Below are positions 12,101-23,898 of a DNA stretch of 64,000 bases, piece after piece. A program made the translations under genes and the position numbers. This DNA comes from Penium margaritaceum (lineage: Eukaryota > Streptophyta > Zygnematophyceae > Desmidiales > Peniaceae): the NCBI GenBank assembly GCA_023375785.1, contig SZWC01000567.1, positions 226,674 to 290,673 on the forward strand, read 5' to 3'. The stretch's first letter is position 1; each line of letters starts with the position of its first letter. The notes below the pieces were generated by a model. That model had not been told where the DNA came from, did not search any database, and saw nothing but the letters and a program-made list of their open reading frames with translations.

Positions 12101-15100
12101 ACAGTGGAGCAAGCTATAGAACGGTGGAGCAAGCCGGAGAACAGTGGATCAAGCCTAAGAACAGTGGAGCAAGCCAGAGAACGGTAGAGCAAGCCAGAGA
12201 ACGGTGAAGCAGGCCAGAAAACGGTGGAGCAAGCCAGAGAACAGTGGAGCAAGCTATAGAACGGTGGAGCAAGCAAAAGAATTGTGGAGCAAGCCAAACA
12301 ACGGTGGAGCAAGCCAAAGAACAGTGGAGCAAGCAAGAGAAATGGAAAGCAAGCCAGAGAATGGTGGACCAAGCCAGACAATGGTGGAGCAAGCCAGAGA
12401 ACGGTGGAGGAAGCCAGAGAAAGGTGGAGCAAGCCCTTGAACAATGGAGCAAGCCAGAGAACAATGTAGCAAGCCAGGTAACGGTGCAGCAACCCAAAGA
12501 ACGGTGGAGCAAGCCTGCAAACCGGGAGGCAAGCCAGAGAACAATGGAGCAAGTCAGTGAACGGTGGAGCAAGCCAGAGAACAGTGGAGCAAGCCAGAGA
12601 ACGGTGGAGGAAGCCAGAGAAAGGTGGAGCAAGCCCTTGAACAATGGAGCAAGCCAGAGAACAATGTAGCAAGCCAGGGAACGGTGCAGCAACCCAAAGA
12701 AGGGTGGAGCAAGCCTGCAAACCGGGAGGCAAGCCAGAGAACAATGGAGCAAGTCAGTGAACGGTGGAGCAAGCCAGAGAACAGTGGAGCAAGCAAGAGA
12801 GTGGTAGAGCAGGCCACAGATCAGTGGAGCACGCCAGAGAATGGTGGAGATCACAAGAGAACAATGGAGCAAACAGAATATGGTGGAGCAAGCCAGAGAA
12901 CGATAAAGCAAGCCAAATGAAGGTGGAGCAAGCCAGAGAACGGTGGAGCAAACCAGAAAAAGGTGGAGCAAGCCAGAGAAAGGTTGAGCAAGCTAGAGAA
13001 AGGTGGAGTAAGCCAGAGAATGGTGGAACATGCCAGAGAATGATGGAGCAAGCCAGAGAATGGTGGAGCAGGCCAGAAAACGTTGGAGCAGGTCAGAGAA
13101 CAGTGGATCAGGCTAGAGAACGGTGGAGCAAGCCAGAGAATGGCAGAGCAAGCTAGAGAATGGTAGAGCAAGCCAGAATGCAGTGGAGCAAGCCAGAGAA
13201 CGGTGGAGCAAGCCTGAGAACGGTGGAGGAAGCAAGAGAACAGAGGAGCATGCCAGAAAATGGTGCAGCAAGCCAAGCAACAGTGGAGCAAGCCAGAGAA
13301 AGACAAAGCAAGCTAGAGAATGTTGGAGCAAGCCAGAGAATAGTGGAGTGCGCCAGAGAAATTTGGAGCAAGCCAGATAACGGTGGAGCAAGCCACAAAA
13401 CAGTTGAGCAAGTCAGAATATGATGAAGCAAGCCTGAGAACGATGGCGCAAGCAAGAGGTGGGTGGAGGAAGCCAAACAACGGTTGAGCAAGTCAAAGGA
13501 CGGTGGAGCAAGTCAGAGAACACTGGAGGAAGCCAGAGAACGTTGGAGCAAGCCTGAGAATGGTGCAGCAAGCCAGAAAATGGTAGAGCAAGCCCGAGAA
13601 CTGTGCAGCAAGCCAGAGAACAGTGGAGCAAGCCAGACAACAATAGAGCAATCTAAACAATGGTGGAGCAAGCTGGAGAACAGCGCAGAAAAACAAAACT
13701 ATGGAGCAGGCCAGAGAAAAATGGAGTAGGCCAAAGAGAGGTGGAGCAAGCCAGAAAACAGGGGAGCTAGCCAGAGAACGGTAGAGCAGGCCAGAGAATG
13801 GTGCTGTAAGCTGAAGAACGGTGGAGAATTCCAAAAACTAGTGGAGCAAGCCAGAAAACAGGGGAGCTAGCCAGAGAACGGTAGAGCAGGCCAGAGAATG
13901 GTGCTGTAAGCTGAAGAACGGTGGAGAATTCCAAAAACTAGTGGAGCAAGCCAGGAAACGATGGAGCAAGCCAGAGAACGATGGAGCAAGCCAGAAAATA
14001 GTAGGGCAGGCCATAAAATGGTGGAAGAAGCCAGAGAACGGTGAAGCAAGCCAAAGAATAGTGCAGCAAGCCAGACAACAGTGGAGCAAGCAAGAGAAAG
14101 GTGGAGCAAGCCAGAGAATGGTGGAGCAAGCCAGACAATGTTGGAGCAAGCCAGAGGAAAGTGGAGCACACGAGAGAACAGTGGAGCAAGCCAGACAACA
14201 GTGGAGCAAGCAAGAGAAAGGTGGAGCAAGCCAGAGAATGGTGGAGCAAGCCAGACAATGTTGGAGCAAGCCAGAGGAAAGTGGAGCACACGAGAGAACA
14301 ATGGAGCAAGTCAAAAAATGGTGCAGGAAGCCACAGATTGGTGGAGCAAGTCAAAGAATGGTGGAGCAAGCTAGAGAACACGGGAAAAAGCCAGAGAACG
14401 GTAGAGCAAGCGGGAGAACAGTGGATCAAGCCAAAGAATGGTGGAGCAAGCCAAAGAAAGGTGGACAAAGGTAGAAAAAATGGTGGAGCAAGCCAGAAAA
14501 CAGTGCAGAAGGCCAGGGAAAGGTGGAGCAGGCCAGAAAATGGTGGAGCAGGCCAGAAACAGGTCGAGCAGGCCAAAGGAATGTGGAGCAGGCCAGATAG
14601 CTGTGTAGCAAGGCAGAGAATGGTAGAGCAAGCCCGAGAACAGCAGAGCAAGCAAGAGAACAGTGGAGCAAGCCAGATAACGGTGGAGAAAGCCTCAGAC
14701 CGGCCGAGCAAGCTAGAAAACGGTGGAGCAAGCCCGAGAACAGCAGAGCAAGCAAGAGAACAGTGGAGCAAGCCAGATAACGGTGGAGAAAGCCTCAGAC
14801 CGGCCGAGCAAGCTAGAAAACGGTGGAGCAAGCCACAAAACGGTGAAGCAAGCCAGGGAACAATGGAGCAAGCCAAAGAATGGTAGAGAAGGCATAAGCA
14901 TGGTGGAGCAAACCATAGAACAGTGGAGCAAGCCAGAGAAAGGTGGAGCAAGAAAAAGAAAGGTTGGGCAAGCAAGTGAACGGTGGAGCAAGCCAGACAA
15001 CGGTGGAGCAAGCTAGACAACGGTGGAGCAAGCCGGAGAATGGTGGAGCAGGCCAGAGAATGGTGGACCAAGCCTTAGAACGGTGGAGCTTGTCAGAGAA

Positions 15101-15530
15101 CAGTGGAGCAAACCAAAGAATGGTGAAGCAAGCCAAAGACCAGTGGAGAAAGCCAGAGAACGTTGGAGCAGGTCAGAAAATGGTGGAGCAGGCCAGAGAC
15201 CACTGGAGAATGCCATATAATTGTGAAGCAAGCCAGAGAATGGTAGAGCAAGCTAGAGAACAGTGGAGCAAGCCAGAGAACGTTGGAGCAGGTCAGAAAA
15301 TGGTGGAGCAGGCCAGAGACCACTGGAGAATGCCATATAATTGTGAAGCAAGCCAGAGAATGGTAGAGCAAGCTAGAGAACAGTGGAGCAAGGCACAAAA
15401 CAGTGCTGCAAGCCAGAGAACGGTGGAGCAAGCCGGAGAACGGTGGAACAAGCCAGAGAATGTGGAGCAAGCCCTAGAACAGTAGAGCAAGCAAAAGAAC
15501 GGTGAAGCGAGCCACGGTGGAGCCACACGG
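6135..15530 (+). repeat. Super-repeat I, copy B (longer)
   Basis: Carries the marker order of copy A: ACCACTGGAGCAGGCC near 8,770, GCCTCAGAACGG near 9,980, GGCCATAAAATGGTGGA near 14,008, GAGAACACGGGAAAA near 14,374, closing on the marker near 15,530. It is about 9.4 kb against 5.1 kb for copy A; the extra length includes a segment near 12,480-13,480 resembling 200-1,000 (shared rare variant run around 317-410 and 12,795-12,890). The tail 15,530-17,100 resembles 6,135-7,500. Confidence 0.65.
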
Positions 15531-16925
15531 ACCAGTGGAGCAGGCCAGAGAACGGTGGAGCAGGCCAACAAATGTAGAGCAAGCCAGAGAACAGGGGAGC
15601 TAGCTAGACAACGATGGAGCAGTCCACAGAATGGTGGAGCAAGACAGAGAATGGTAGAGCAGGCCAGAGAACGGTGGAGCAGGCCAACAAATGTAGAGCA
15701 AGCCAGAGAACAGGGGAGCTAGCTAGACAACGATGGAGCAGTCCACAGAATGGTGGAGCAAGACAGAGAATGGTAGAGCAGGCCAGAGAACGGTGGAGCA
15801 ATGCAGAGAACGGTGGAGAAAGCCAGAGAACAGAGTAGCAAGACAGAGAACCATGGAGGAAGCCAGAGACTGGTGGAGGAAGCCAGAGAAAAATGGAGCA
15901 AGTTAGTGAATGGTGGAGCAAGCCAGAGAACAGTTGAGCAAGCCAGAGAACAGTGCAGCAGGCTAGAGAACGGTTAAGCAAGCCAGAGAACAATGGAGCA
16001 CACCAGGGAACGGTGGAGCAAATCAGAGGATGATGAAGCAAGCCAGAGAACAGTTGAGCAAGCCAGAGAACAGTGCAGCAGGCTAGAGAACGGTTAAGCA
16101 AGCCAGAGAACAATGGAGCACACCAGGGAACGGTGGAGCAAATCAGAGGATGATGAAGCAAGCCAGAGAACGGTGGGGCAAGCCAAAGAACACTGGAGCA
16201 AGCCAGAAAACAGTGGAGCAAGCCTGAGAACGGTGGAGCAAGCCAGAGAACTGTGGAGCAAGCCAGAGAAAGGTGGAGCAAGCCAGAGAAAGGTGGACCA
16301 AGCTAGAAAAAGGTGGAGCAAGCCAGAAACCTGTGGAGAAACCAAGAGAAAGGTGGAGCAGTTTAGATAAAGGTTGAGCAAGCCAGAGAACGGTGGAGCA
16401 AGCGAGAGAACGGTGGAGTAAGCTAGAGAACTGTGGAGTAAGCTAGAGAACAGTGGAGTAAGCCAGGGAAAGGAGGGGCAAGCCAGAGAATGGTGGAGCA
16501 AGCCAGAGAAACAAGGAGCAAGCCAGAGAAAGGTGGAGCAATCAAGAGAACGGTGGAGCAAGCAAAGGATTGGTAGAGCAAGCAAGAGAACGGAGGTACA
16601 AGCTTGAGAACGGTGGAGCAAGCCAGAAAATGGTGGAGCAAGCTAGAGAATGGTGGAGCAAGCCAAAGACGGATGGAGCAAGCTTGAGAACGGTGGAGCA
16701 AGCAAGAGAACAATAGAGCAAGCAAGAGACTGGTGGAGCAAGCCAGAAAATGGTGGAGCAAGCTAGAGAATGGTGGAGCAAGCCAAAGACGGATGGAGCA
16801 AGCTTGAGAACGGTGGAGCAAGCAAGAGAACAATAGAGCAAGCAAGAGACTGGTGGAGCAAGCCAGAAAACATTGGAGGAAGCCAAAGAACGGTGAAGCA
16901 AGCCAGAGAACGGTGGAGCAAGCCA

Positions 16926-17392
16926 AAGAATGGTGATCCAAGCCAAAGAAGGGTGGAGTAAGCCAGAGAATAGTGGAGCAACCAAGGGAAAGGTTGGGTA
17001 AACCAGAGAACTGTGGAGCAAGCCCGGGAATGGTGGAGCAAGATAGAGAACGGTGGAGCAAGCCGGAGAACAGTGGAGCAAGCCAGGGAACTGTATAGCA
17101 AGGCAGAGAACGGTGGAGCAAGCCCGGGAATGGTGGAGCAAGATAGAGAACGGTGGAGCAAGCCGGAGAACAGTGGAGCAAGCCAGGGAACTGTATAGCA
17201 AGGCAGAGAACGGTGAAGCAAGCCAGAAAACAATAGAGCAAGCAAGAAAGCGGTGGAGGAAGCCAGACAAAGGTGGAGCAAGCCACAGAACAGTGGAGCA
17301 ATCCAGAGATCGGTGGACAAGCCAGAGAATGAAGGAGAAAGCCAAGAAAAGGTGGAAAAAGCCAGAGTAAGGCAGAGTAAGTCAGAGGGCAG
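16926..17392 (+). repeat. Overlapping contig end, left copy (467 bp)
   Basis: This stretch is repeated directly after the n at 17,393 as 17,394-17,828 (435 bp). The left copy holds a 100-bp doublet (17,021-17,220) that is single in the right copy; the right copy holds a 68-bp insertion absent here. 467 minus 100 plus 68 gives exactly 435. One further base change was seen (near 16,996). Confidence 0.85.
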
Positions 17393-17393
17393 N
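17393..17393. other. Single-n scaffold junction
   Basis: One n separates two copies of the same ~450-bp sequence, as expected when a scaffolder joins overlapping contig ends without merging them. Confidence 0.85.
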
Positions 17394-17602
17394 AAGAATG
17401 GTGATCCAAGCCAAAGAAGGGTGGAGTAAGCCAGAGAATAGTGGAGCAACCAAGGGAAAGGTGGGGTAAACCAGAGAACTGTGGAGCAAGCCCGGGAATG
17501 GTGGAGCAAGATAGAGAACGGTGGAGCAAGCCGGAGAACAGTGGAGCAAGCCAGGGAACTGTATAGCAAGGCAGAGAACGGTGAAGCAAGCCAGAAAACA
17601 AT

Positions 17603-17645
17603 AGAGCAAGCCAGGGAATGGTTGAGCCATTCCCTGGCTTGCTCT
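17603..17645. repeat. Perfect 19-bp inverted repeat (hairpin) inside the satellite
   Basis: Arms 17,603-17,621 and 17,627-17,645 are exact reverse complements around a 5-nt loop (TTGAG). The right arm is a satellite unit in inverted orientation, the only such flip I found in the left arm. It lies in a 68-bp insertion (17,603-17,670) missing from the overlapping copy at ~17,233. Confidence 0.9.
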
Positions 17646-17888
17646 AAGGTGGAGGAAGCAGGAGAGCGGTAGAGCAAGCAAGAAAGCGGTGGAGGAAGCC
17701 AGACAAAGGTGGAGCAAGCCACAGAACAGTGGAGCAATCCAGAGATCGGTGGACAAGCCAGAGAATGAAGGAGAAAGCCAAGAAAAGGTGGAAAAAGCCA
17801 GAGTAAGGCAGAGTAAGTCAGAGGGCAGTGGAACAAGCCAGAGTACTGTGGAGCAAGACAGAGAACGGTTGAGCAAGCCAGAGAACAG

Positions 17889-20800
17889 TGGAGCAAGCCT
17901 GAGTATGGAGGAGCAAGCCAGAAACGTTGGAGCAAGCCAGAGAACAATTGAGCAAGCCAGAGAAAGGACGAGAAAGCCTGAGAAAGGTGGAGCAAGCCAG
18001 AGAAAGTTACAGCATTCCAGAGAACAGAAGAACAAGCTGGAGAAAGATGGAGCAATCAAGAGGAAGATGGAGTAAGCCAGAAAACAGTGGAGCAAGCCAG
18101 AGAACATTGGAGCAAGCCAGAGAAAGTTACAGCATTCCAGAGAACAGAAGAACAAGCTGGAGAAAGATGGAGCAATCAAGAGGAAGATGGAGTAAGCCAG
18201 AAAACAGTGGAGCAAGCCAGAGAACATTGGAGCAAGCCAGAGAACCGTGGAGCAAGACAGAATAAAGTGGAGCAAGATTGAGAACGGTGGAGCAAGCCAA
18301 AGAACGGTGGATGAAGCTAGATAACAGTGGAGCAAGCCAGAGAACGGTGGAGCAAGCCGAAGAATGGTAGAGCAAGCCAGAGAACGGTGGAGCAAGCCAA
18401 AGAACGGTGGATGAAGCTAGATAACAGTGGAGCAAGCCAGAGAACGGTGGAGCAAGCCGAAGAATGGTAGAGCAAGCCAGAGAACAGTGGAGCAAGCCAA
18501 AGAACAGTGGAGAAACACAGGGAACGGTAGAGGAAGCCAGAGAATGGTGGAGCCAGCCATAGTACGGTGGAGCAAGCAAGAGAACGGTGCAGCAAGGCAG
18601 AGAACGGTGGAGCAAGCTTGAGAAAGGTAGAGCAAGCAAGAGAAAGAGGAAGAAAGCCAAAGAAAGCTGGAGCAAGCCTGAGAAAGGTGGAGCAAGCAAA
18701 ACAAAGGGTGAGCACATCAGAGACTTGTGGAGCAAGCAGGAGAACAAAGGATCAAGCCATAGAACAGTGGAGCAGGCCAGAAAAAAGTGGAGCAAGCCAT
18801 GGAGAAAGAGGAACGTAGAGCAAACCATAGAATGGTCAAAAAAGCCAAAGAAAGAAGGAGCAAAGCAGAAAAAGGTTGAGCAAGCCAGAGAAAGGTGGAG
18901 CAAAACAGAGAACAAAGGAGCAACCAAGAGAACAGTGGATCAGACCAGAGAAAGGTGAAGCAAGCTAGAGAATGGTGGAGCAAGCCTCTGCACACTAGAG
19001 CAAACCAGAGAACGGTGGAGCAAGCCAAATAAAGGAAGAGAAATCCAGAGAAGGCTGCTGCAAGCTAGAGTACGGTGGAGCTAACTAGAGAGCAATGGAG
19101 CAAGACAGATAACGGTGGAGTAAGTCAGAGAATGGTGGAGCAAACCAGAGAACGGTGGAGCAAGCCAGAGAACGGTGGAGCAATCCAGAAAAGGGTGGAG
19201 CAAGCCAGAGAACGGTGGAGCAAGCCAGAGAATGGTGGAGCAAGCCAGAGAACGGTGAAGCAAGCCGGAGAAAGGAGGAGCAACCCAGATAACGGTGCTG
19301 CAAGTTAAAGAACAGTGGAGCAAGCCACAGAACGGTGGAGCAAGCCCGATAATGGTGGAGCAAGCCAGAGAACGGTGCACTAGGCTACAGAACAGTGAAG
19401 CAAGCCAGAGAACGGTGGAGCAAGCCAGGGAATGGAGGACCAGGACATAAAATGGTGGAGGAAGCCAGAGAACGTTGGAGAAAGCCAGAGATAGGAGGAT
19501 GAAGCCTGAGAAAGCTAGAGCAAGCCACAGAAAGGTGGAGCAAGCCAGAGAACAGTGGAGCAGGCCAAAGAAAGGTGGAGGAAACCAGAGAAAGGTGGAG
19601 CAAGCCATATAAAAGTGGAGCAAGCTAGAGAACGGTGGAGCAAGCCAGAGAACAATGGAGCTAGCCAAAGAGTTGTGAAGCAAGACAGAGAACGGTGGAA
19701 AAATCCAGAGAATGGTGGAGCAAGCTAGAGAACGGTGGAGCAAGCCAGAGAACAATGGAGCTAGCCAAAGAGTTGTGAAGCAAGACAGAGAACGGTGGAA
19801 AAATCCAGAGAATGGTGGAGTTAGTCAAAGAAAGGTGGAGCAAGCCAGAGAATGGTGGTACAAGTGTAAGAAATGTGGAGCAAGCCAAAGAAAGGTGAAG
19901 CAATCCAGAGAAATATAAAGCAAGCAAGAAATGGGTGGAGCAAGCCAGAGAAAGATGGAGCAAGTCAGCGGACGGTGGAGCTATCCAGAGAACAATGGAG
20001 CAAGCCAGAAAACCGTAGAGCAAGCCAGGACCGGTAGAGCAAGCCACAAAAGAGTGCAGCGAGCAAGAGAATGGTGGAGCAAGCCACAGAAAGGTAGAGC
20101 AAGCCAAGGAAAGGTGGAGCAGGTCAGAGAAAGATGAAGCATGCCAGAAAAAAGATGGAGCAGGCTATAGAAAGATTGAGCAAGCCAGAGAAAGTGAGGT
20201 CAAGCCAGAGAACGGTGGAGCAAGCCAGAGAACGGTGGAGCAAGCCAAAGAAGGGTGGATATAGCTAGAGAATGACTGAGCAAGTCAGATTATGTTGCAG
20301 CAAGCCTCAGACAGGAGGAGCAAGCCAGAGAAAGGTGGAGCAAGCCGGAGAATGGTGGAGCAAGCTAGAGAACGGTCAAGCAATCCCAAGAACGGTGGAG
20401 AAAGCCTGATAAAGGTGGTGCGAGCGCAAAAAGGGTGGAGCAAGCCAGACAGCAGCGGAGCAAGCCTGAGAATGGTGGAGCAAGCCATGGAATGGTGGAG
20501 CAAGCAAGGGAACGGTGGAACAAGCCAGAGTCCGGTGGATGAAGACAAAGAACGGTGGAGCAAGCAAGAGAATGGTGGAGGACGCCACTGAACGGTTGAA
20601 CAAGCCATAGAATGGTGAAGCAAGCCAAAGATCGGTGGAGCAAGCCATACAACAGTGGCGCAAGCCAGAAAAAGCTGGAGCAAGGCAGAGAACTGAGGAG
20701 CAAGCCGGAGAAAGGTGGAGCAAGCTAGAGAATAGTGGAACAAGCCAAAGAATAGTGGAACAAGCCTGAGAACAGTGGAGCAAGCAAAGAAACGGCGGAG

Positions 20801-22285
20801 CAAGCCAGAGAACGATGGAGCAACCAAAAGAACCTTTGAGCACTCCAGAAAACGGTAAAGCAAGCCAAAGATCGATGAATAAATCCAGGACAAGGTGCAG
20901 CAAGCCAGAGAACGGTGGTGCAAGCCAGAGAAAGGTGCAGCGAGTCAGAGAACCGTGGAGCTAGGTAGAGAACAGTAGAGCGAGCAAAAGAATGAAGGAG
21001 CAAGCCGGAGACTGGCGGAGGAAGCCATAGAATAGTCGAGCACATCAGAGAATTGTGCAGAAATCCAGAGAAAGTTGGAGCAAGGAAGAGAATGGTGGAG
21101 CAAGCCAAAGAATGGTGGAGCAAGCCAGAGAAAGAAGGAGCAGGCCAGAGAAAGGTGGAGGAGGCCAGAGAAAGGTAGAGCAGGCTAGAGATAGATGGAG
21201 CAAGCCAGAGAAAGGTAGAGCAACAAAGAGATTGGCCGTGGAGGCTAGAGAACGGTGGATCAAGCAAGAAAACGCTAAATCAAGCCAGAGAACAGTTGAG
21301 CAGGCCAGAGAACGGTAGAGCAAGCAAGAGAACATTGGAGAAGGCCACATAATGGTGGAGCAAGCCAGAGAACAGTGGAGCAAGCAAGAGAAAGGCGAAA
21401 CAAGACAAGGAAAGGTGGAGCAAGCCATATTATTATTGAGCAAGCCAGAGAACGGTGGAGCAAGCCAGACAACGGTATAGCAAAAGAGAGAACAGTGGAG
21501 CAAGACAGAGAATGGTGGAGAAAGCCAGAGACTGTTGGAGAAAGCCTGAGAATGGTGGAGGATGCCAAAAACAAGTTGAGAAAGTCAGAGAACAGTTGAG
21601 CGAGCCAGAGAGCGGTAGAGCAAGCCACAGAGAAGTGGAGCAAGCCAGAGAACGGTGAAGCAAGCCAGCGATCGGTGGAGCAAGCCAGAGAACGGTGGAG
21701 CAAGCTAAACAATGGTTGAGCAAGGCAAAGAACAGTTGAGCAAGCCAGATATTGGTGGAGCAAGCCAGTAAATGGTGGAGCAAGACAGAGAACGGTGGAG
21801 CAAGCCAGAGAAGAGTGGAGCAAGCCAGAGAAAGGTGGAGCAAGCCAGAAAATGGTGGCGCATGTCAATGACCGGTAAACCAAGCCAGATAACAGTGGAG
21901 CAAGCCAGGGAATGATGGAGTAAGCCAGATAACAATGGATCAGGCCAGATCATGGTAGAGCAAGCCACATAACGGTGGAGCAAGCACGAGTACGGTAGAG
22001 CAAGCGGGAGAATGGCAGAGCAAGCCAGAGAAAAGTGGAGGAAGCCAAAGAACAGTGGAGCACGTCAGAGAACACTGGAGCAAGCAAGAAAACGGTGGAG
22101 CAAGCTGGAAAACGGTGAAGCAAGCCAGAGAACAAAGGAGCAAGCCAGAGAACGGTGGAGCAAGCTAAACAATGGTTAAGCAAGGCAAAGAACAGTTGAG
22201 CAAGCCAGATATTGGTGGAGCAAGCCAGTAAATGGTGGAGCAAGACAGAGAACGGTGGAGCAAGCCAGAGAAGAGTGGAGCAAGC
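17889..22285 (+). repeat. Super-repeat II, copy A
   Basis: Ordered rare-variant markers: GTATGGAGGAGCAAGCCAG near 17,893, GGTGCTGCAAGTT near 19,291, GTAAGAAATGTGGAGC near 19,866 and ATAGATGGAGCAAGCCAGAG near 21,190. All four recur in order in the following block. Edges are approximate. Confidence 0.65.
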
Positions 22286-22740
22286 CAGAGTATGGAGGAG
22301 CAAGCCAGAAACGGTGGAGCAAGCAAGAGAATGGTTGAGCAAGCCAGAGAAAGGAGGAGCAAGCCTAAGAGAGGTGGAGCAAGCCGGAGAAAGGTACAGC
22401 AAGCCAGAGAACGGTGGAGCAAGCCGGAGAAAGGTGTAGCAATCAAGAGAGAGATGGAGCAAGCCAGAAAACAGTGGTGCAAGCAAGAGAACATTGGAGC
22501 AAGCCAGAGAATGTTGGAGCAAGAAAGAGGACACTGGAGCAAGATTGAAAACGGTGGAGCAAGCCAAAGAACGGTGGAGTAAGCTAGAGAACGGTGGAGG
22601 AAGCCAGAGAATGGTGGAGCAAGCCAAAGAATGGTCAAGCAAGCCAGAGAACAGTGGAGCAAGCCAAAGAACAGTGGAGAAACCCAGAGAACGGTGGAGC
22701 AAGCCAGAAAAAGGTGGGGCTAGCCAGAGAACGGTGGAGC

Positions 22741-23898
22741 AAGCTAGAGAATGGTGGAGCAAGCTTGAGAAAGGTAGAGCAAGCCAGAGAAAGGTGGGGC
22801 AGGGCAAAGAAAGATGGAGCTTGCCAGAGAAAGGTGGAGAATGCTGCAGAAAGATTGAGCAAACCAAAGAGAGTTAGAGCAGGCCTGAGAACGGTGGAGC
22901 AAGCCAGAAAATGGTGGCGCATGTCAATGACCGGTAAACCAAACCAGATAACAGTGGAGCAAGCTAGAGAATGGTGGAGCAAGCTTGAGAAAGGTAGAGC
23001 AAGCCAGAGAAAGGTGGGGCAGGGCAAAGAAAGATGGAGCTTGCCAGAGAAAGGTGGAGAATGCTGCAGAAAGATTGAGCAAACCAAAGAGAGTTAGAGC
23101 AGGCCTGAGAACGGTGGAGCAAGCCAGAAAATGGTGGCGCATGTCAATGACCGGTAAACCAAACCAGATAACAGTGGAGCAAGCTAGAGAATGGTGGAGC
23201 AAGCTTGAGAAAGGTAGAGCAAGCCAGAGAAAGGTGGGGCAGGGCAAAGAAAGATGGAGCTTGCCAGAGAAAGGTGGAGAATGCTGCAGAAAGATTGAGC
23301 AAACCAAAGAGAGTTAGAGCAGGCCTGAGAACGGTGGAGCAAGCCAGAAAATGGTGGCGCATGTCAATGACCGGTAAACCAAACCAGATAACAGTGGAGC
23401 AAGCTAGAGAATGGTGGAGCAAGCTTGAGAAAGGTAGAGCAAGCCAGAGAAAGGTGGGGCAGGGCAAAGAAAGATGGAGCTTGCCAGAGAAAGGTGGAGA
23501 ATGCTGCAGAAAGATTGAGCAAACCAAAGAGAGTTAGAGCAGGCCTGAGAACGGTGGAGCAAGCCAGAAAATGGTGGCGCATGTCAATGACCGGTAAACC
23601 AAACCAGATAACAGTGGAGCAAGCTAGAGAATGGTGGAGCAAGCTTGAGAAAGGTAGAGCAAGCCAGAGAAAGGTGGGGCAGGGCAAAGAAAGATGGAGC
23701 TTGCCAGAGAAAGGTGGAGAATGCTGCAGAAAGATTGAGCAAACCAAAGAGAGTTAGAGCAGGCCTGAGAACGGTGGAGCAAGCCAGAAAATGGTGGCGC
23801 ATGTCAATGACCGGTAAACCAAACCAGATAACAGTGGAGCAAGCTAGAGAATGGTGGAGCAAGCTTGAGAAAGGTAGAGCAAGCCAGAGAAAGGTGGA
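22741..23898 (+). repeat. 220-bp higher-order array, 5 copies plus partial
   Basis: Copies begin at 22,741, 22,961, 23,181, 23,401 and 23,621, with a 58-bp partial from 23,841. Each is eleven diverged 20-bp units and the copies look identical base for base. One constituent unit contains ATGTCAATGACCGG, far from consensus, which makes the period easy to see. Confidence 0.97.

Larger units (their letters stand above)
641..17220 (+). repeat. Two-copy segment doublets, first part of left arm
   Basis: Adjacent near-perfect two-copy duplications spanning several 20-bp units, located by eye (start of copy 1, period): 641 (100), 1551 (398), 2501 (100), 2701 (120), 3227 (119), 3801 (120), 4081 (80), 6371 (220), 7811 (100, with a further copy at 8111), 9441 (120), 9701 (139), 9981 (100), 11056 (99), 11293 (99), 11761 (120), 12001 (140), 12401 (200), 13751 (100), 14071 (120), 14631 (100), 15151 (120), 15541 (119), 15921 (120), 16621 (120), 17021 (100). 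Copies differ by zero to a few bases, whereas neighbouring 20-bp units differ at several positions. Confidence 0.9.
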
